This document shows, piece after piece, positions 1 to 8,319 of a DNA stretch of 64,000 nt. The notes under the pieces were generated by a model. It saw only the letters and a list, made by a program, of their open reading frames with translations. It was not told the DNA's origin and did no database searches. The stretch lies in assembly GCF_029338335.1 (NCBI RefSeq), contig NZ_CP119796.1; one strand, written 5' to 3'. How positions within the stretch are numbered: the stretch's first letter is position 1; the number at the start of each line of letters is the position of its first letter. The stretch is from Halomontanus rarus. GTDB lineage: Archaea > Halobacteriota > Halobacteria > Halobacteriales > Natrialbaceae. A program made the position numbers and the translations under genes.

Positions 1-2
1 CG

Positions 3-137
3 GAGTTCGAACACGCACTCGAGACGCTCATCTCCGATGCCGTTTCCAGCGACGTCGCCGTCGACGGTGCGTGGGATATCGAGACGCCGTCGACGAGCGC
101 GAACGTCACCGTCGAGATCTGGCCGCTCGAGGAGTGA
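3..137 (+). CDS. C-terminal end of an unidentified protein (partial)
   Basis: The last 44 codons of a gene that begins before the window; the frame ends in TGA at 135-137. The visible tail is acidic, with haloarchaeal codon use, and ends in a short hydrophobic-acidic stretch (IWPLEE). No domain can be recognised from so short a piece, so no function is proposed. The next gene lies on the other strand and converges with it. Confidence 0.6.
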   Translation, partial: EFEHALETLISDAVSSDVAVDGAWDIETPSTSANVTVEIWPLEE

Positions 138-271
138 TATCGGCGTCCGCGTCGGAGAGGGGGCCCCGGTCCGTAGCCGAGGAATCGCCGGGGACGGTAT
201 TCTAGCCGGCTCAGCGGCATGTAAGTGTCAGTGCCAGAATCGACACCACTGACGACGATTGCACCCGGTCG

Positions 272-1123
272 CTACGAGCACCGGCGAACGACGACGACGA
301 CCACAGTGACGAGCGTCCCCATCGCGACCAGCGCTCCGAAGCCGGGTGTCGCTTCGTCCGCGTCGTCGCCCCCGTCGTCAGCGGTCGCATCTGCGGTCGA
401 ATTTGCGGCGCTCTCGTCGTCGTCTTCGCTTTCGTTTTCGCCCCCGTCGTCTGCTAGCGTCACGCCCTCCGGATCGTCGCCGGACCCGTCGTCTTCCGTC
501 GCCGGCTCGCCCCCGCCGTCGACGACGATCTCGCCGTCGCGGACCATCGTTCCCTGTTGATAGGACGAGGTGAGTCCGACCTCCGAGTCGACGATCGTCA
601 ATTCCGCGTTCGTCGGCCGGGCGTCCTCGCTGACCTCGAGGGTTATCGTCGCGACCGGTGCCGTTCCGACCGATCCGTTATCGTCGTCGTCGTCGACCGC
701 TCGAGCCTGTGCGATCGAGGCCAGTCCGGCCTCGTCGTCGACGTCGGTCGTCGCGTCGATCGACACCTCGTCGGATTCCTCCTCGGCCGTCTCACCCTCG
801 AGCCACTGCGTGCGCTCGATGGCCGTGACCGTCAGGACGTCGGGATCGTACTCGACGCCGAACGAGACCTCGTCGACGCCGGCGCCGCCGTATCCCTCGT
901 GGGCCTGCAACACGACGTCGACGGTGACGGTGTCGCCCGGTTCGGCCTCGATTTCCTCCGGGTCGAACGAAAAGAGCGCCACGGTGTCGCCGGCGCTCGC
1001 CGCCGGTGCGATCGTCCCCGCGAGGAGGAGTCCGACGGTCAGGCAGACGAAGAGTGTGGCGACGAGCGATCCCTTCGCAGCCGATCCGCGGTTTCCGGAC
1101 GGTCGGGGCGAGGCGTCGCTCAT
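272..1123 (-). CDS. Cohesin-domain surface protein with PGF-CTERM anchor
   Basis: A 283-residue exported protein. An N-terminal hydrophobic signal (about 18-44) ends in an Ala-rich cleavage region. Residues about 47-200 read like a cohesin/Big-type beta-sandwich: a start of the VALFSFDP type, then conserved segments such as VDVVLQA and FGVEYDPDVL. An acidic Ser/Asp/Glu linker (about 205-257) follows, then TPGFGA, a hydrophobic helix and RR at the end, the pattern of a PGF-CTERM signal processed by archaeosortase A. Its ATG overlaps the stop of the upstream P19-like gene by four bases (ATGA), so the two are probably translationally coupled. A structural or scaffolding role at the cell surface, perhaps for the iron-binding partner, is inference. 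Confidence 0.85.
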   Translation of the reverse strand: MSDASPRPSGNRGSAAKGSLVATLFVCLTVGLLLAGTIAPAASAGDTVALFSFDPEEIEAEPGDTVTVDVVLQAHEGYGGAGVDEVSFGVEYDPDVLTVTAIERTQWLEGETAEEESDEVSIDATTDVDDEAGLASIAQARAVDDDDDNGSVGTAPVATITLEVSEDARPTNAELTIVDSEVGLTSSYQQGTMVRDGEIVVDGGGEPATEDDGSGDDPEGVTLADDGGENESEDDDESAANSTADATADDGGDDADEATPGFGALVAMGTLVTVVVVVVRRCS

Positions 1124-2451
1124 TCCGGCACCTCCATATCGACCTCGACCTCGACCTCGACCGGTGGCATCTGGAGAAACGCCGTCTCGTACCCCCGGTG
1201 ACGGGACACCTGCGGGGGTGACTCGACGGTGAGCGTCACCGTATCTCCGGTCTCCGGTTGCACGTCCACGAGTTCTGCGCCGTAATGTAAGTCGTACTCG
1301 TCGTCGAGGGTCTGCTCGAGGTCGACCGTCGCGAGCTCCCCGCCGTCGCGGCCGATCGTCGCGGAAATAGCCATGTTCGCCAGCGGGACCCTGTTGTAGG
1401 GTGTCCGCGGAGAGACCAGCAGGTACGAGTGGGATCCGTCGGTGAGTCGGGTGTCGGACTCGAAGAGCGTCGTCACCAGCGTGGCGTCGCCGGTTTCGGG
1501 GTCGCCCAGCAACGTCCCGGGGTAGTCCTCGGCGGGCGGCAGCGAGGAGTAGGGGACGTGGCCGTCGCCGTGGTCGTCGTGCTGGCCGTCTCCGCCGCCC
1601 TCCTCGTGTCCGTCCTCTCCCTCGTGTCCGTCGTCTTCACCGTCCCCCTCATCGTGGGCGTCACTGTCGTCGTGTTCGCGTTCGTAATCGTGATCGTCAC
1701 CCTCGTCACCGTCCCCACCCTGACCGTGCTCCATCGGCTCGAGCGCCCCGCGCTCGCCCCAGAGGTCCTCGTCGAGATACTCGATACCGCCGATGACCGC
1801 CCGCCGGAAGTCCTCGTCGTAGGTAAACTCGAACGTCGCGGTCTCGGTCTCGGCGAACCGCCCCTCGAGCGCGCCGGTCTTTCTGACGCCGATCGGTGGG
1901 AGGGTCACTTCGACGGTGTAGGTGCCGTCCTCGTCCAGCGGAACGTTGTCGCCGAAGTGAAAGCCCATCTCCTGGGAGATCATGGCCCACGGCGAGCGCG
2001 GCGAGCCGACCTGCTGGCCGTCCCGCTCGACCCGGATCTGTGCGCCGGACTCGACGGGAAGGACGAGACCGGTGTCGGCGTCCCAGAGGGTGAACATCAG
2101 GTGGACGGCGGGACTGCCGTCGGGGTCGACGCGTTCGGTTTCCCGGCCGTCGACCAGCCAGAACGGGTGCGGATAGGAGAGCATCGGCGCGAGGGCGTAC
2201 GCTCCGGCCTCGACCGGCTCGAGCATCCGCATCGCTTCGCGGTGAGTCGGGACGTACACCGCGTCCGGCGGGTCCTCGATCTCCGGAAGGTCGGGCGTGA
2301 CTCGTCTCTCGTCGGTCTCGTTTTCCGTCGTAGCCTCGGTCTCGTCGTCCGCGTCGGGACCGTCGCTCGAGTCGTCGCCACCGAGACACCCCGCGGCCGT
2401 CGTGAGCGCGGCGATCGATCCCGCGCAGTAGAAAAATCGTCGTCGGTTCAT
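1120..2451 (-). CDS. P19/Tp34-like iron-binding Tat lipoprotein with His/Asp-rich insert
   Basis: A 443-residue lipoprotein. Arg3-Arg4-Arg5 followed by a short hydrophobic stretch and Cys22 (TTAAGC) is a Tat signal with a lipobox. Residues about 78-190 resemble the Fe2+ transport protein family (P19 of Campylobacter, Tp34), including a segment like the family's Met/His metal site (MISQEMGFHFGDNV, about 157-170). A second beta-rich domain fills about 300-440. Between them, residues 242-298 hold nine histidines in an Asp/Glu/Gly-rich stretch, a likely metal-collecting loop not present in classic P19. In bacteria P19 works with FTR1-type permeases; none is in this window. The C-terminus carries a Val-Glu dipeptide repeat encoded by tandem hexanucleotides. 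It overlaps the cohesin gene and follows the DyP gene by 81 bp on the same strand. Confidence 0.85.
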   Translation of the reverse strand: MNRRRFFYCAGSIAALTTAAGCLGGDDSSDGPDADDETEATTENETDERRVTPDLPEIEDPPDAVYVPTHREAMRMLEPVEAGAYALAPMLSYPHPFWLVDGRETERVDPDGSPAVHLMFTLWDADTGLVLPVESGAQIRVERDGQQVGSPRSPWAMISQEMGFHFGDNVPLDEDGTYTVEVTLPPIGVRKTGALEGRFAETETATFEFTYDEDFRRAVIGGIEYLDEDLWGERGALEPMEHGQGGDGDEGDDHDYEREHDDSDAHDEGDGEDDGHEGEDGHEEGGGDGQHDDHGDGHVPYSSLPPAEDYPGTLLGDPETGDATLVTTLFESDTRLTDGSHSYLLVSPRTPYNRVPLANMAISATIGRDGGELATVDLEQTLDDEYDLHYGAELVDVQPETGDTVTLTVESPPQVSRHRGYETAFLQMPPVEVEVEVDMEVPE

Positions 2452-2532
2452 CGTTTATTTCGTTCGACTGCGTCCGGATTGCTACACGTTTCGGGTTGGT
2501 CCGTCATCGATCGTGACCAGACTTGCCAGTGT

Positions 2533-3819
2533 TCACGCCGGATCACCGGACGGGAGCGCCCGGAGCGGACGGGGCGGGAGGAGGTAATTGCCTCGCCGGT
2601 TGACGAAGATGTACTGTAGGATACCGTTATTCTGGACGCCACCGACGCCGTTTCCGGCCAGATCCGCGCCCGTCATCGCTTCGCGTACGCGAACGAACTC
2701 CTCGACCTCCCGCTGCAGCGAGAGGAAGTGCACGCCCGGGCGGTCCCCGTCGACCGTATCGAAGTCCCTGCGCAACAGGAGCGGGTTTCCGTTCTCGCGC
2801 GCTCGAGCGGCCTTCTGTGCGTGCCCGACCACGCCGCGCGTCCGCGCGTCCTCCTCGGTCGCCTCGATGCGCTCGTCGGTCAACCCGCTCGAGGTCGACA
2901 GCTTTTCCCCGATGTCGCCGACCAGATCCTCGTCGACGTGCTCCGGACTGAACATCTTCGAGACCCGTTGCCTGTGGCTGTCCTGTTTGAACCAGGTCTC
3001 GAGCTGGAGGTCCATCGAGGAGACGTGTTGAGTCGTGCCGCCCGCGAACGGACCCTCCGCGATCGTCGCGCGGTCCTCGGTCGCCTGATTCGCGCGGAAT
3101 CCGGATCGAAAGCCCATGAAGAACGGGGCGTCCTCGGGGACTTCCTCCGGTACGCCCGGCGTATCCGTATGTTCTGCCGGCAGGCCGGGGCCGCTAAAGC
3201 CGGTTCGACGCCGATCGTCGAGTCGCTCGAAGACGGCCGAGAGGTCCGTCTCGACGGCGACGCCGTTGACCTCCTCGACCTCGCCGAACAGCGCCTCCTC
3301 GGCCCGTAACACGACCTCGGCGCGGTCGCTGGCGAGATGGAGCAGCGCGTCGAAGTCGTCCGGTTCGGGGTCCTCGCGGACGGTCAGCGCCGTCGGTTCC
3401 GGAAGGTCGACCGTCTCAGCCGTCGGCGATCCGATCCGCTCGAAGTACGCCGGCGTGTAGCCGATCGTAAAGACCAGTCCCTCGTTGCTCCACTCGTAGG
3501 CCCGCTCGAGCGTTCGAAGGCTCGTTTCGACCGTCTCGCGCGCTTCGTCGGTCGGTTCGCCGTCGTCGACCAGCGACAGCGCTACCAGAACGTGGTGTTC
3601 CGGGAGCTGGACGTTGCCGTCGTCGTCGGTCGAGAGGGCGTCGTTCCAGGCGTGTTGTCGGGGCGGGAGCGACTCGGGGTCGTCCGTTCCGCCGGGGACC
3701 GCGTCCTCGGTCTCCCCGTCTTCGGCGAGACACGCGCCGAGGGCGCTCGCACCGCCGACGGCGACGACCGCCCGGAGGTACTCCCGTCGCGACAGGCCGG
3801 TTCGGTCGGGAAGGCTCAC
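2533..3819 (-). CDS. DyP-type peroxidase-fold Tat lipoprotein (DUF7405-like)
   Basis: 428 residues from a GTG start with a TTTAG-type box A about 26 bp upstream (leaderless); the open frame continues about 100 codons further without support. SRREYL at 10-15 and Cys30 (ALGAC) give a Tat lipoprotein signal. The C-terminal half follows the dye-decolorizing peroxidase plan: a His in VVGHAQK (His333) as candidate heme ligand, Arg350-Arg351 in NPLLLRR, then a GVHFLSLQ segment. The usual GxxDG motif reads GFRSG (236-240), so the catalytic Asp is replaced by Ser. Peroxidase activity may therefore be altered; a heme-iron handling role like EfeB is possible. It is the first gene of a minus-strand group with the P19-like and cohesin genes. 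Confidence 0.8.
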   Translation of the reverse strand: MSLPDRTGLSRREYLRAVVAVGGASALGACLAEDGETEDAVPGGTDDPESLPPRQHAWNDALSTDDDGNVQLPEHHVLVALSLVDDGEPTDEARETVETSLRTLERAYEWSNEGLVFTIGYTPAYFERIGSPTAETVDLPEPTALTVREDPEPDDFDALLHLASDRAEVVLRAEEALFGEVEEVNGVAVETDLSAVFERLDDRRRTGFSGPGLPAEHTDTPGVPEEVPEDAPFFMGFRSGFRANQATEDRATIAEGPFAGGTTQHVSSMDLQLETWFKQDSHRQRVSKMFSPEHVDEDLVGDIGEKLSTSSGLTDERIEATEEDARTRGVVGHAQKAARARENGNPLLLRRDFDTVDGDRPGVHFLSLQREVEEFVRVREAMTGADLAGNGVGGVQNNGILQYIFVNRRGNYLLPPRPLRALPSGDPA

Positions 3820-4150
3820 TACCGGACGAAGGGACCGGACGACTAAAGACGTGTCTACTGACGACGTTTCGACCGTCACCGATGACACTTGCTTCGGCCG
3901 AAACGGACCGGTTTCGACCGCGGCGGTACTCGAGTCGAGTCGTCTCGAACTCGAACTCGAACGAAGGTGAGTCGGATCCGGTGGTCCACCCCCCTCCGTC
4001 CGAACGGTGCGGCCGGCGACAAGCAGACGGTATTGCCTCGATCTGTCGCCGAACTCAATATTTGCACGAACCGGTAGCCAAACCCGAAATTTGCCGCGGA
4101 ATCCGGGGTGAACCGCCACATATTAACGATCCGACTGGTGAGGGGAGGTC
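3820..4150. promoter_or_regulatory. Divergent promoter region between DyP-type and propeller genes
   Basis: 331 bp without a gene. On the plus strand TATTAA at 4121-4126 lies 27 bp before the ATG at 4151, giving a leaderless transcript; GGGGAGG just before the ATG looks like a ribosome site but would lie upstream of that start. On the minus strand a TTTAG box near 3842-3846 serves the GTG at 3819. An AT-rich AATATTTG at about 4057 is another possible box. A short CTCGAA hexamer tract sits at about 3940-3965. No copy of the TTTAGG-N4-CCTAAA palindrome found at 51.3 and 54.0 kb is present. Confidence 0.5.
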
Positions 4151-5509
4151 ATGACAGATCGACTGACTCGACGTCGAATCCTGCAGGCCGGGACGGTTAC
4201 CGGCGGTATCGCACTCGCAGGTTGTCTCAGCGGTGACTCCGAGGACGATTCGGAGACGGACGCGGATGGAAACGGCGACGGAGCCGAAGAGACGGAGGAG
4301 ACCGAGGCCGAATCCGAATCCGAATCCGAAGACGAAAACGAGGAAACGGACGACGAAGCGGACGAAACCTACGAAATCTGGGCCCTCGATCAGGGAACCA
4401 ACGTGGGTTACATCTACGAGCCCGGCGAGGAGGAAGACTCCTTCGAGGAAGTCGATTCGATCGACTTCGCGGAGTACCAGGGCGAAGTGCCCCACATGAT
4501 CGATTTCACCGCCGACTACGAGTACGCCGTCGTCGCCTGTACGGCCGGCGCACGAACGATCGTCGTCCGAACCGAAGACCGCGAAGTCGTCGGCAACCTC
4601 GAGACCGGTCCCAGCTCGCACTTCGCCGGCGTTTCGCCCGACGAGGAGTACATCCACGTCGACGTGATCGGCGAGGGCGCGATCAAGCGCATCGACGCGG
4701 ACTTCGAGGCGGAGGAGTTCGAGATCGTCGACGAGATCGTCATCACCGAGGACGAGACGGTCAAAGAACACGGCGGCGACTTCGAGGGACGAGACCCGAT
4801 CTGTCACCAGTACACCCAGGAGGGCTACTCCTACCACACCCTCGGGCCGAGCTACCACGACGGCGGCCTCGTCATCGTCGACCACGACGACTTCTCCGTC
4901 GAGAAGATCCTCCACGGTGACGACGACGACGTGCCGACCAACTGCGGGACGATGCCCCACCCGACCGAATCGAAGTTCTACACCACCGCGGGCCTCCCCG
5001 CCGAGGACCCCGCAGACGGCGTCGGCGAGTACTTCGTCTTCGACACCGAGGAGCACGAGGTCGTCGAGCGCGAGTCGACCGGCGGCGTCGACGCGCACGG
5101 CTTCTGGTACACGCCCGACGGCGAGGAGCTGTGGGTGCTCAACCGCCAGACCGACGACGGCCTGATCCTCGATCCCGAGACCGACGAGGTCGTCGAGGAG
5201 ATCGACGACTACGGACCCGCACCGGACATCATGTGGTCCTCGCCCGACGGCGAGTACATGTTCGTCACGCTGCGCGGTCCCGACCAGCAGTCCGGTTCCC
5301 CCCACGCCGCACAGGGCGAGACGCCCGGGTTCAACGTCCTCAGCGTCGAGAGCCGCGAGATCGTCGCGACCGTCGAACCCGATCCGATCGACGACTACAC
5401 CGAGGAAGAGATCGAGGACGGCGACACGCTCACGCCCGACTTCCACGGCATCGGCGTTCGACCGATCGGCGACTACGACACCGAAATTCCGACCTCGCCG
5501 CCGTTCTGA
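4151..5509 (+). CDS. YncE-like beta-propeller Tat lipoprotein
   Basis: A 452-residue lipoprotein: Arg7-Arg8-Arg9 then Cys25 (ALAGC). Residues 30-72 are an acidic linker with a Glu-Ser dipeptide run coded by a GAATCC hexamer repeat. From about 75 on it has repeated blades of the YVTN/YncE propeller type (for example DGGLVIVDHDDF, DGEELWVLNRQTDDG, PDGEYMFVTL), several with conserved His (HMIDFT, DAHGFWYTPDG, PDFHGIGV). Such propellers bind ligands or redox partners outside the membrane. It is divergent from the DyP/P19/cohesin genes, and its cell location matches theirs, so a joint function in metal acquisition is a reasonable inference, but the substrate is unknown. Confidence 0.8.
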   Translation: MTDRLTRRRILQAGTVTGGIALAGCLSGDSEDDSETDADGNGDGAEETEETEAESESESEDENEETDDEADETYEIWALDQGTNVGYIYEPGEEEDSFEEVDSIDFAEYQGEVPHMIDFTADYEYAVVACTAGARTIVVRTEDREVVGNLETGPSSHFAGVSPDEEYIHVDVIGEGAIKRIDADFEAEEFEIVDEIVITEDETVKEHGGDFEGRDPICHQYTQEGYSYHTLGPSYHDGGLVIVDHDDFSVEKILHGDDDDVPTNCGTMPHPTESKFYTTAGLPAEDPADGVGEYFVFDTEEHEVVERESTGGVDAHGFWYTPDGEELWVLNRQTDDGLILDPETDEVVEEIDDYGPAPDIMWSSPDGEYMFVTLRGPDQQSGSPHAAQGETPGFNVLSVESREIVATVEPDPIDDYTEEEIEDGDTLTPDFHGIGVRPIGDYDTEIPTSPPF

Positions 5510-5520
5510 GCGGTCGGCGA

Positions 5521-5554
5521 TCTCGAGTACTCGAGACCGTACCGACCTCTTTTT
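5521..5554 (+). terminator. Palindrome plus T-run after the propeller gene
   Basis: Eleven bases after the propeller stop lies the perfect 16-bp palindrome TCTCGAGTACTCGAGA (5521-5536), then a T5 run at 5550-5554. A T-run after a coding end is the usual archaeal termination signal; the palindrome may add to it. Confidence 0.5.
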
Positions 5555-5642
5555 CACCCAATCGAGATCGATCCGCTCGAGCGCTTCGCGATCGCGTTGC
5601 AACCGCCTGTCACGGCGTGGTTCCGGACCTAACGTTCGAAGT

Positions 5643-5659
5643 TTGGCCTGTGAGGCCAA
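5643..5659. repeat. Short hairpin TTGGCC-TGTGA-GGCCAA
   Basis: A six-base perfect stem with a five-base loop in the gap between the propeller gene and the small membrane protein gene. It could be part of a 5' leader or a protein site; nothing else supports either. Confidence 0.3.
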
Positions 5660-5747
5660 CGTTCAGAGACGCGCGGACACCTCACGAACCGCCGACCGCG
5701 AGCGAACGTGAAAGGTCGATACGGCTGGGCGTCGGGAAGGGAAACGG

Positions 5748-6116
5748 ATGGCACCCGCGATCGTTCACTTCCTCGTCGGCGCGTCGCTCGTCCTCTTCGT
5801 GCTCGCGCCGCTGGCGCTCGTCTCCGCTCGCGTTCGCGAGCGGCGACTCAGCGCCGTCGCAGTCGGTGGTCTCTGGGGACTCGTTCCCGACTTCCACAAC
5901 GTCTCCCCCGTCTACAGCGACGAACTCGAGTCGTGCCACGGGTCGCCTCGAGCCGACCTCTTTGCCGCCCACTACACGCTCGACCGGCCGCTCGTTCGCG
6001 AGCTCTCCGTGGAGAGTACCGCCGCCTCGATTCTCCTGTTTCTGATCGCCGTTACCGTCTTCGGCGTCTTCTGCGGGATCGGGAGACACAGGGACAAGGA
6101 AGCGGAGACGAACTGA
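5748..6116 (+). CDS. Small membrane protein of unknown function
   Basis: 122 residues with a hydrophobic N-terminal helix (about 5-27, beginning MAPAIVHFLVGA), a second hydrophobic region around 37-48 and a third at about 93-113. A segment GLVPDFHNV and a His-containing loop (AAHYTLDRP) recall YdjM/membrane-bound hydrolase-like proteins, but the match is too weak to assign. It converges on the ilvD gene. Codon use is normal for the window. Confidence 0.6.
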   Translation: MAPAIVHFLVGASLVLFVLAPLALVSARVRERRLSAVAVGGLWGLVPDFHNVSPVYSDELESCHGSPRADLFAAHYTLDRPLVRELSVESTAASILLFLIAVTVFGVFCGIGRHRDKEAETN

Positions 6117-6200
6117 TACCTCGAGTGATCGAGAGGAGACGAACGACACGACAGAAACAGAAGAAAGCCGTTCGAACCGTAGCGCCCGGGCGACTCGGTC

Positions 6201-7988
6201 TCAGTCTCGCTTCAGCGCGGGGTTGGTCACCGCACCGTTGGACGCGGAGTCGAAATCGCGGCCGAACTTCGCGAGCACGCCGCCCTCGTAGTTCGGCTCG
6301 GGTTGCTCCCACTCCTCGCGGCGCTTCGCGAGTTCTTCCTCACTGAGATCGACCTCGAGGGTGCGCTCTTCGACGTCGACGGTCACGATGTCGCCGTCTT
6401 CGAGGAGGCCGATCGCCCCGCCGACGAACGCCTCGGGGGCGACGTGGCCGATCACGAGCCCGCGGGAGCCGCCCGAGAAGCGGCCGTCGGTGATCAGGGC
6501 GACGTCCTCGGCGTGGCCCTGACCGGCGACCGCACTCGTGACTCCGAGCATCTCTCGCATGCCGGGCCCGCCGCGCGGACCTTCGCCGCGGATCACGAGC
6601 ACGTCGCCGGTGTCGACCTCGCCGCTCTGGACGTACCGCATCGCGTTCTCCTCGTGTTCGAAGATGCGGACGGGCCCCTCGTGGTGAATGTCGTCGTCCT
6701 CGGCGGTCACCTTGAGGACGGCACCCTCGGGTGCGAGGTTGCCTTTCAGGATGCGGATCGCACCCTCGGTCTCCTTGGGATCGTCGACGGTGTAGAGGAA
6801 GTCCGCCTCGAGTTCGTCGTCCGGCGGGAGGTCGCCTTCGGCTTCGAGCACCGCCAACTCCTCCTCGATCGTCCGCCCCGTCACGGTCATCGCGTCGCCG
6901 TGGAGCAGGTCGGCCTCGAGCAACCGACGAACGACGACGGGGACGCCGCCGAGTTCGTGGAGGTCGTTCATCACGCGCGCGCCGCTGGGCTGGAGGTCGG
7001 CGATCTTCGGCGTGCGTTGGGAGATTTCGTCGAAGTCCCCGATCTCGAGGTCGACGCCGGCCTCGCGGGCCATCGCGAGCAGGTGGAGCACGCCGTTGGT
7101 CGAGCCGCCGACGGCGGTCTGGACGGCGATGGCGTTCTCGAAGGACTCGCGAGTGAGGATGTCCGAGGGGCGGCGGTCTTCTTCGACCACTTCGACGGCG
7201 AGTTCGCCGGCTCGGCGGGCGACCTCGTAGCGTTCCTCGTCCTCGGCCGGCGGGGAGGCGCTGCCGAGCGGTGCCAGTCCGATGGCTTCCGAAATCGAGG
7301 CCATCGTGTTGGCGGTGAACATCCCGCCGCAGGAGCCGGCGCCGGGACAGGCGTGGCGCTCTAGCTCGTCGAGTTCCTCACCGTCCATGTCGCCGGTAGC
7401 GTAGGAGCCGACGCCCTCGAAGACCTGAACGATCGTTACGTCCCGACCCTCGTGTTCGCCGGGCATGATGGAACCGCCGTAGAGGAAGACGCTCGGGAGG
7501 TCGGTGCGGATGGCGGCCATCATCATCCCGGGGAGGTTCTTATCGCAACCGCCAACGGTGACGAGGCCGTCCATGCGTTCGCCGAAGGAGACGAGTTCGA
7601 CGCTGTCGGCGATCATCTCGCGGGAGATCAGCGAGGCCTTCATCCCCTCGGTCCCCATCGAGATGGCGTCGGAGATGGTGATCGTCCCGAACTCGATGGG
7701 CATCCCGCCGGCCTCGTCGGCACCCTCGAGGGCGGCGTCGGCCACGTCGTCTAAGTGGACGTTACACGGCGTGATGTCCGCCGCCGGGTTCGGGACGCCG
7801 ATCATCGGCGAGCCCATGTCCTCGTCGTCGAATCCCATCGCGCGGAACATCGCGCGGTGAGGGGCGCGTTCGGCCCCTTCGGTCACGTCTCGACTCTGCA
7901 AGCGCTCCGGTTTCCCGTGGTCGAACCGGTCCTCGGGTTCGGCTTCCGTTTCGCTTTCGTCTGCGCTTTCGCTCACGCGCTGGCTCAT
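6201..7988 (-). CDS. ilvD: Dihydroxy-acid dehydratase
   Basis: Catalyses dehydration of 2,3-dihydroxy-isovalerate/3-methylvalerate, the step before last in valine and isoleucine synthesis. Family signatures are clear: GGCDKNLPG and HACPGAGSCGGMFTANTM, which supply the iron-sulfur cysteines, and a C-terminal GRFSGGSRGLVIGHV. About 595 residues, the usual length plus an acidic haloarchaeal N-terminus. I prefer the ATG at 7988 (MSQRVSE) because TTAT lies about 27 bp upstream; a start nine codons earlier at 8015 would remove that spacing. It stands alone here; a CimA/LeuA-type gene of the same pathway lies 13 kb away. Confidence 0.97.
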   Translation of the reverse strand: MSQRVSESADESETEAEPEDRFDHGKPERLQSRDVTEGAERAPHRAMFRAMGFDDEDMGSPMIGVPNPAADITPCNVHLDDVADAALEGADEAGGMPIEFGTITISDAISMGTEGMKASLISREMIADSVELVSFGERMDGLVTVGGCDKNLPGMMMAAIRTDLPSVFLYGGSIMPGEHEGRDVTIVQVFEGVGSYATGDMDGEELDELERHACPGAGSCGGMFTANTMASISEAIGLAPLGSASPPAEDEERYEVARRAGELAVEVVEEDRRPSDILTRESFENAIAVQTAVGGSTNGVLHLLAMAREAGVDLEIGDFDEISQRTPKIADLQPSGARVMNDLHELGGVPVVVRRLLEADLLHGDAMTVTGRTIEEELAVLEAEGDLPPDDELEADFLYTVDDPKETEGAIRILKGNLAPEGAVLKVTAEDDDIHHEGPVRIFEHEENAMRYVQSGEVDTGDVLVIRGEGPRGGPGMREMLGVTSAVAGQGHAEDVALITDGRFSGGSRGLVIGHVAPEAFVGGAIGLLEDGDIVTVDVEERTLEVDLSEEELAKRREEWEQPEPNYEGGVLAKFGRDFDSASNGAVTNPALKRD

Positions 7989-8319
7989 ACTCGGTCGGTC
8001 GTACTGCGGGGGCATAAGTCACCCTACCTCGGTCACACGTGCCGTGTCGGCCGAGTTTCCCGAACCCGTTCGGGTCCGTCGATCGACGCCTCGGAGTTCG
8101 ACGTACAGGTCTCCATCCGCGGAGTGAGATCGAACCGGCACTGATGCTGACATCGGTACTCGAGTGCGAGTGCAAGTGCAAATGTATGTGCAAGTGCGAG
8201 TCCGAGTACAGTATCGGACACGAGCGCGACCCGAAAGCGCGACGTAATGCGCGACTCGCCTCGACCCGATTGTCGCCGTCGAAATCCCCTTGCAGGGGGA
8301 CTTCCAAGGGACACCACAG
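7989..8319. other. 331-bp intergenic region between ilvD and the RFAP synthase-like gene
   Basis: Holds the ilvD box A (about 8013-8018), the inverted-repeat-bounded hexamer tract at 8156-8209 and, just before the next gene, a CCCCT-TGC-AGGGG hairpin (8286-8298). The short open frames here are made by the repeat and I see no gene in it. Confidence 0.5.
8156..8209. repeat. Degenerate hexanucleotide tract bounded by inverted repeats
   Basis: About eight units of a six-base motif (variants GTGCGA, GTGCAA, GTCCGA) run through this non-coding stretch. The tract starts with GTACTCG (8156-8162) and ends with its exact complement CGAGTAC (8203-8209). Similar six-base tracts recur inside and between other genes of the window. 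Confidence 0.75.
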
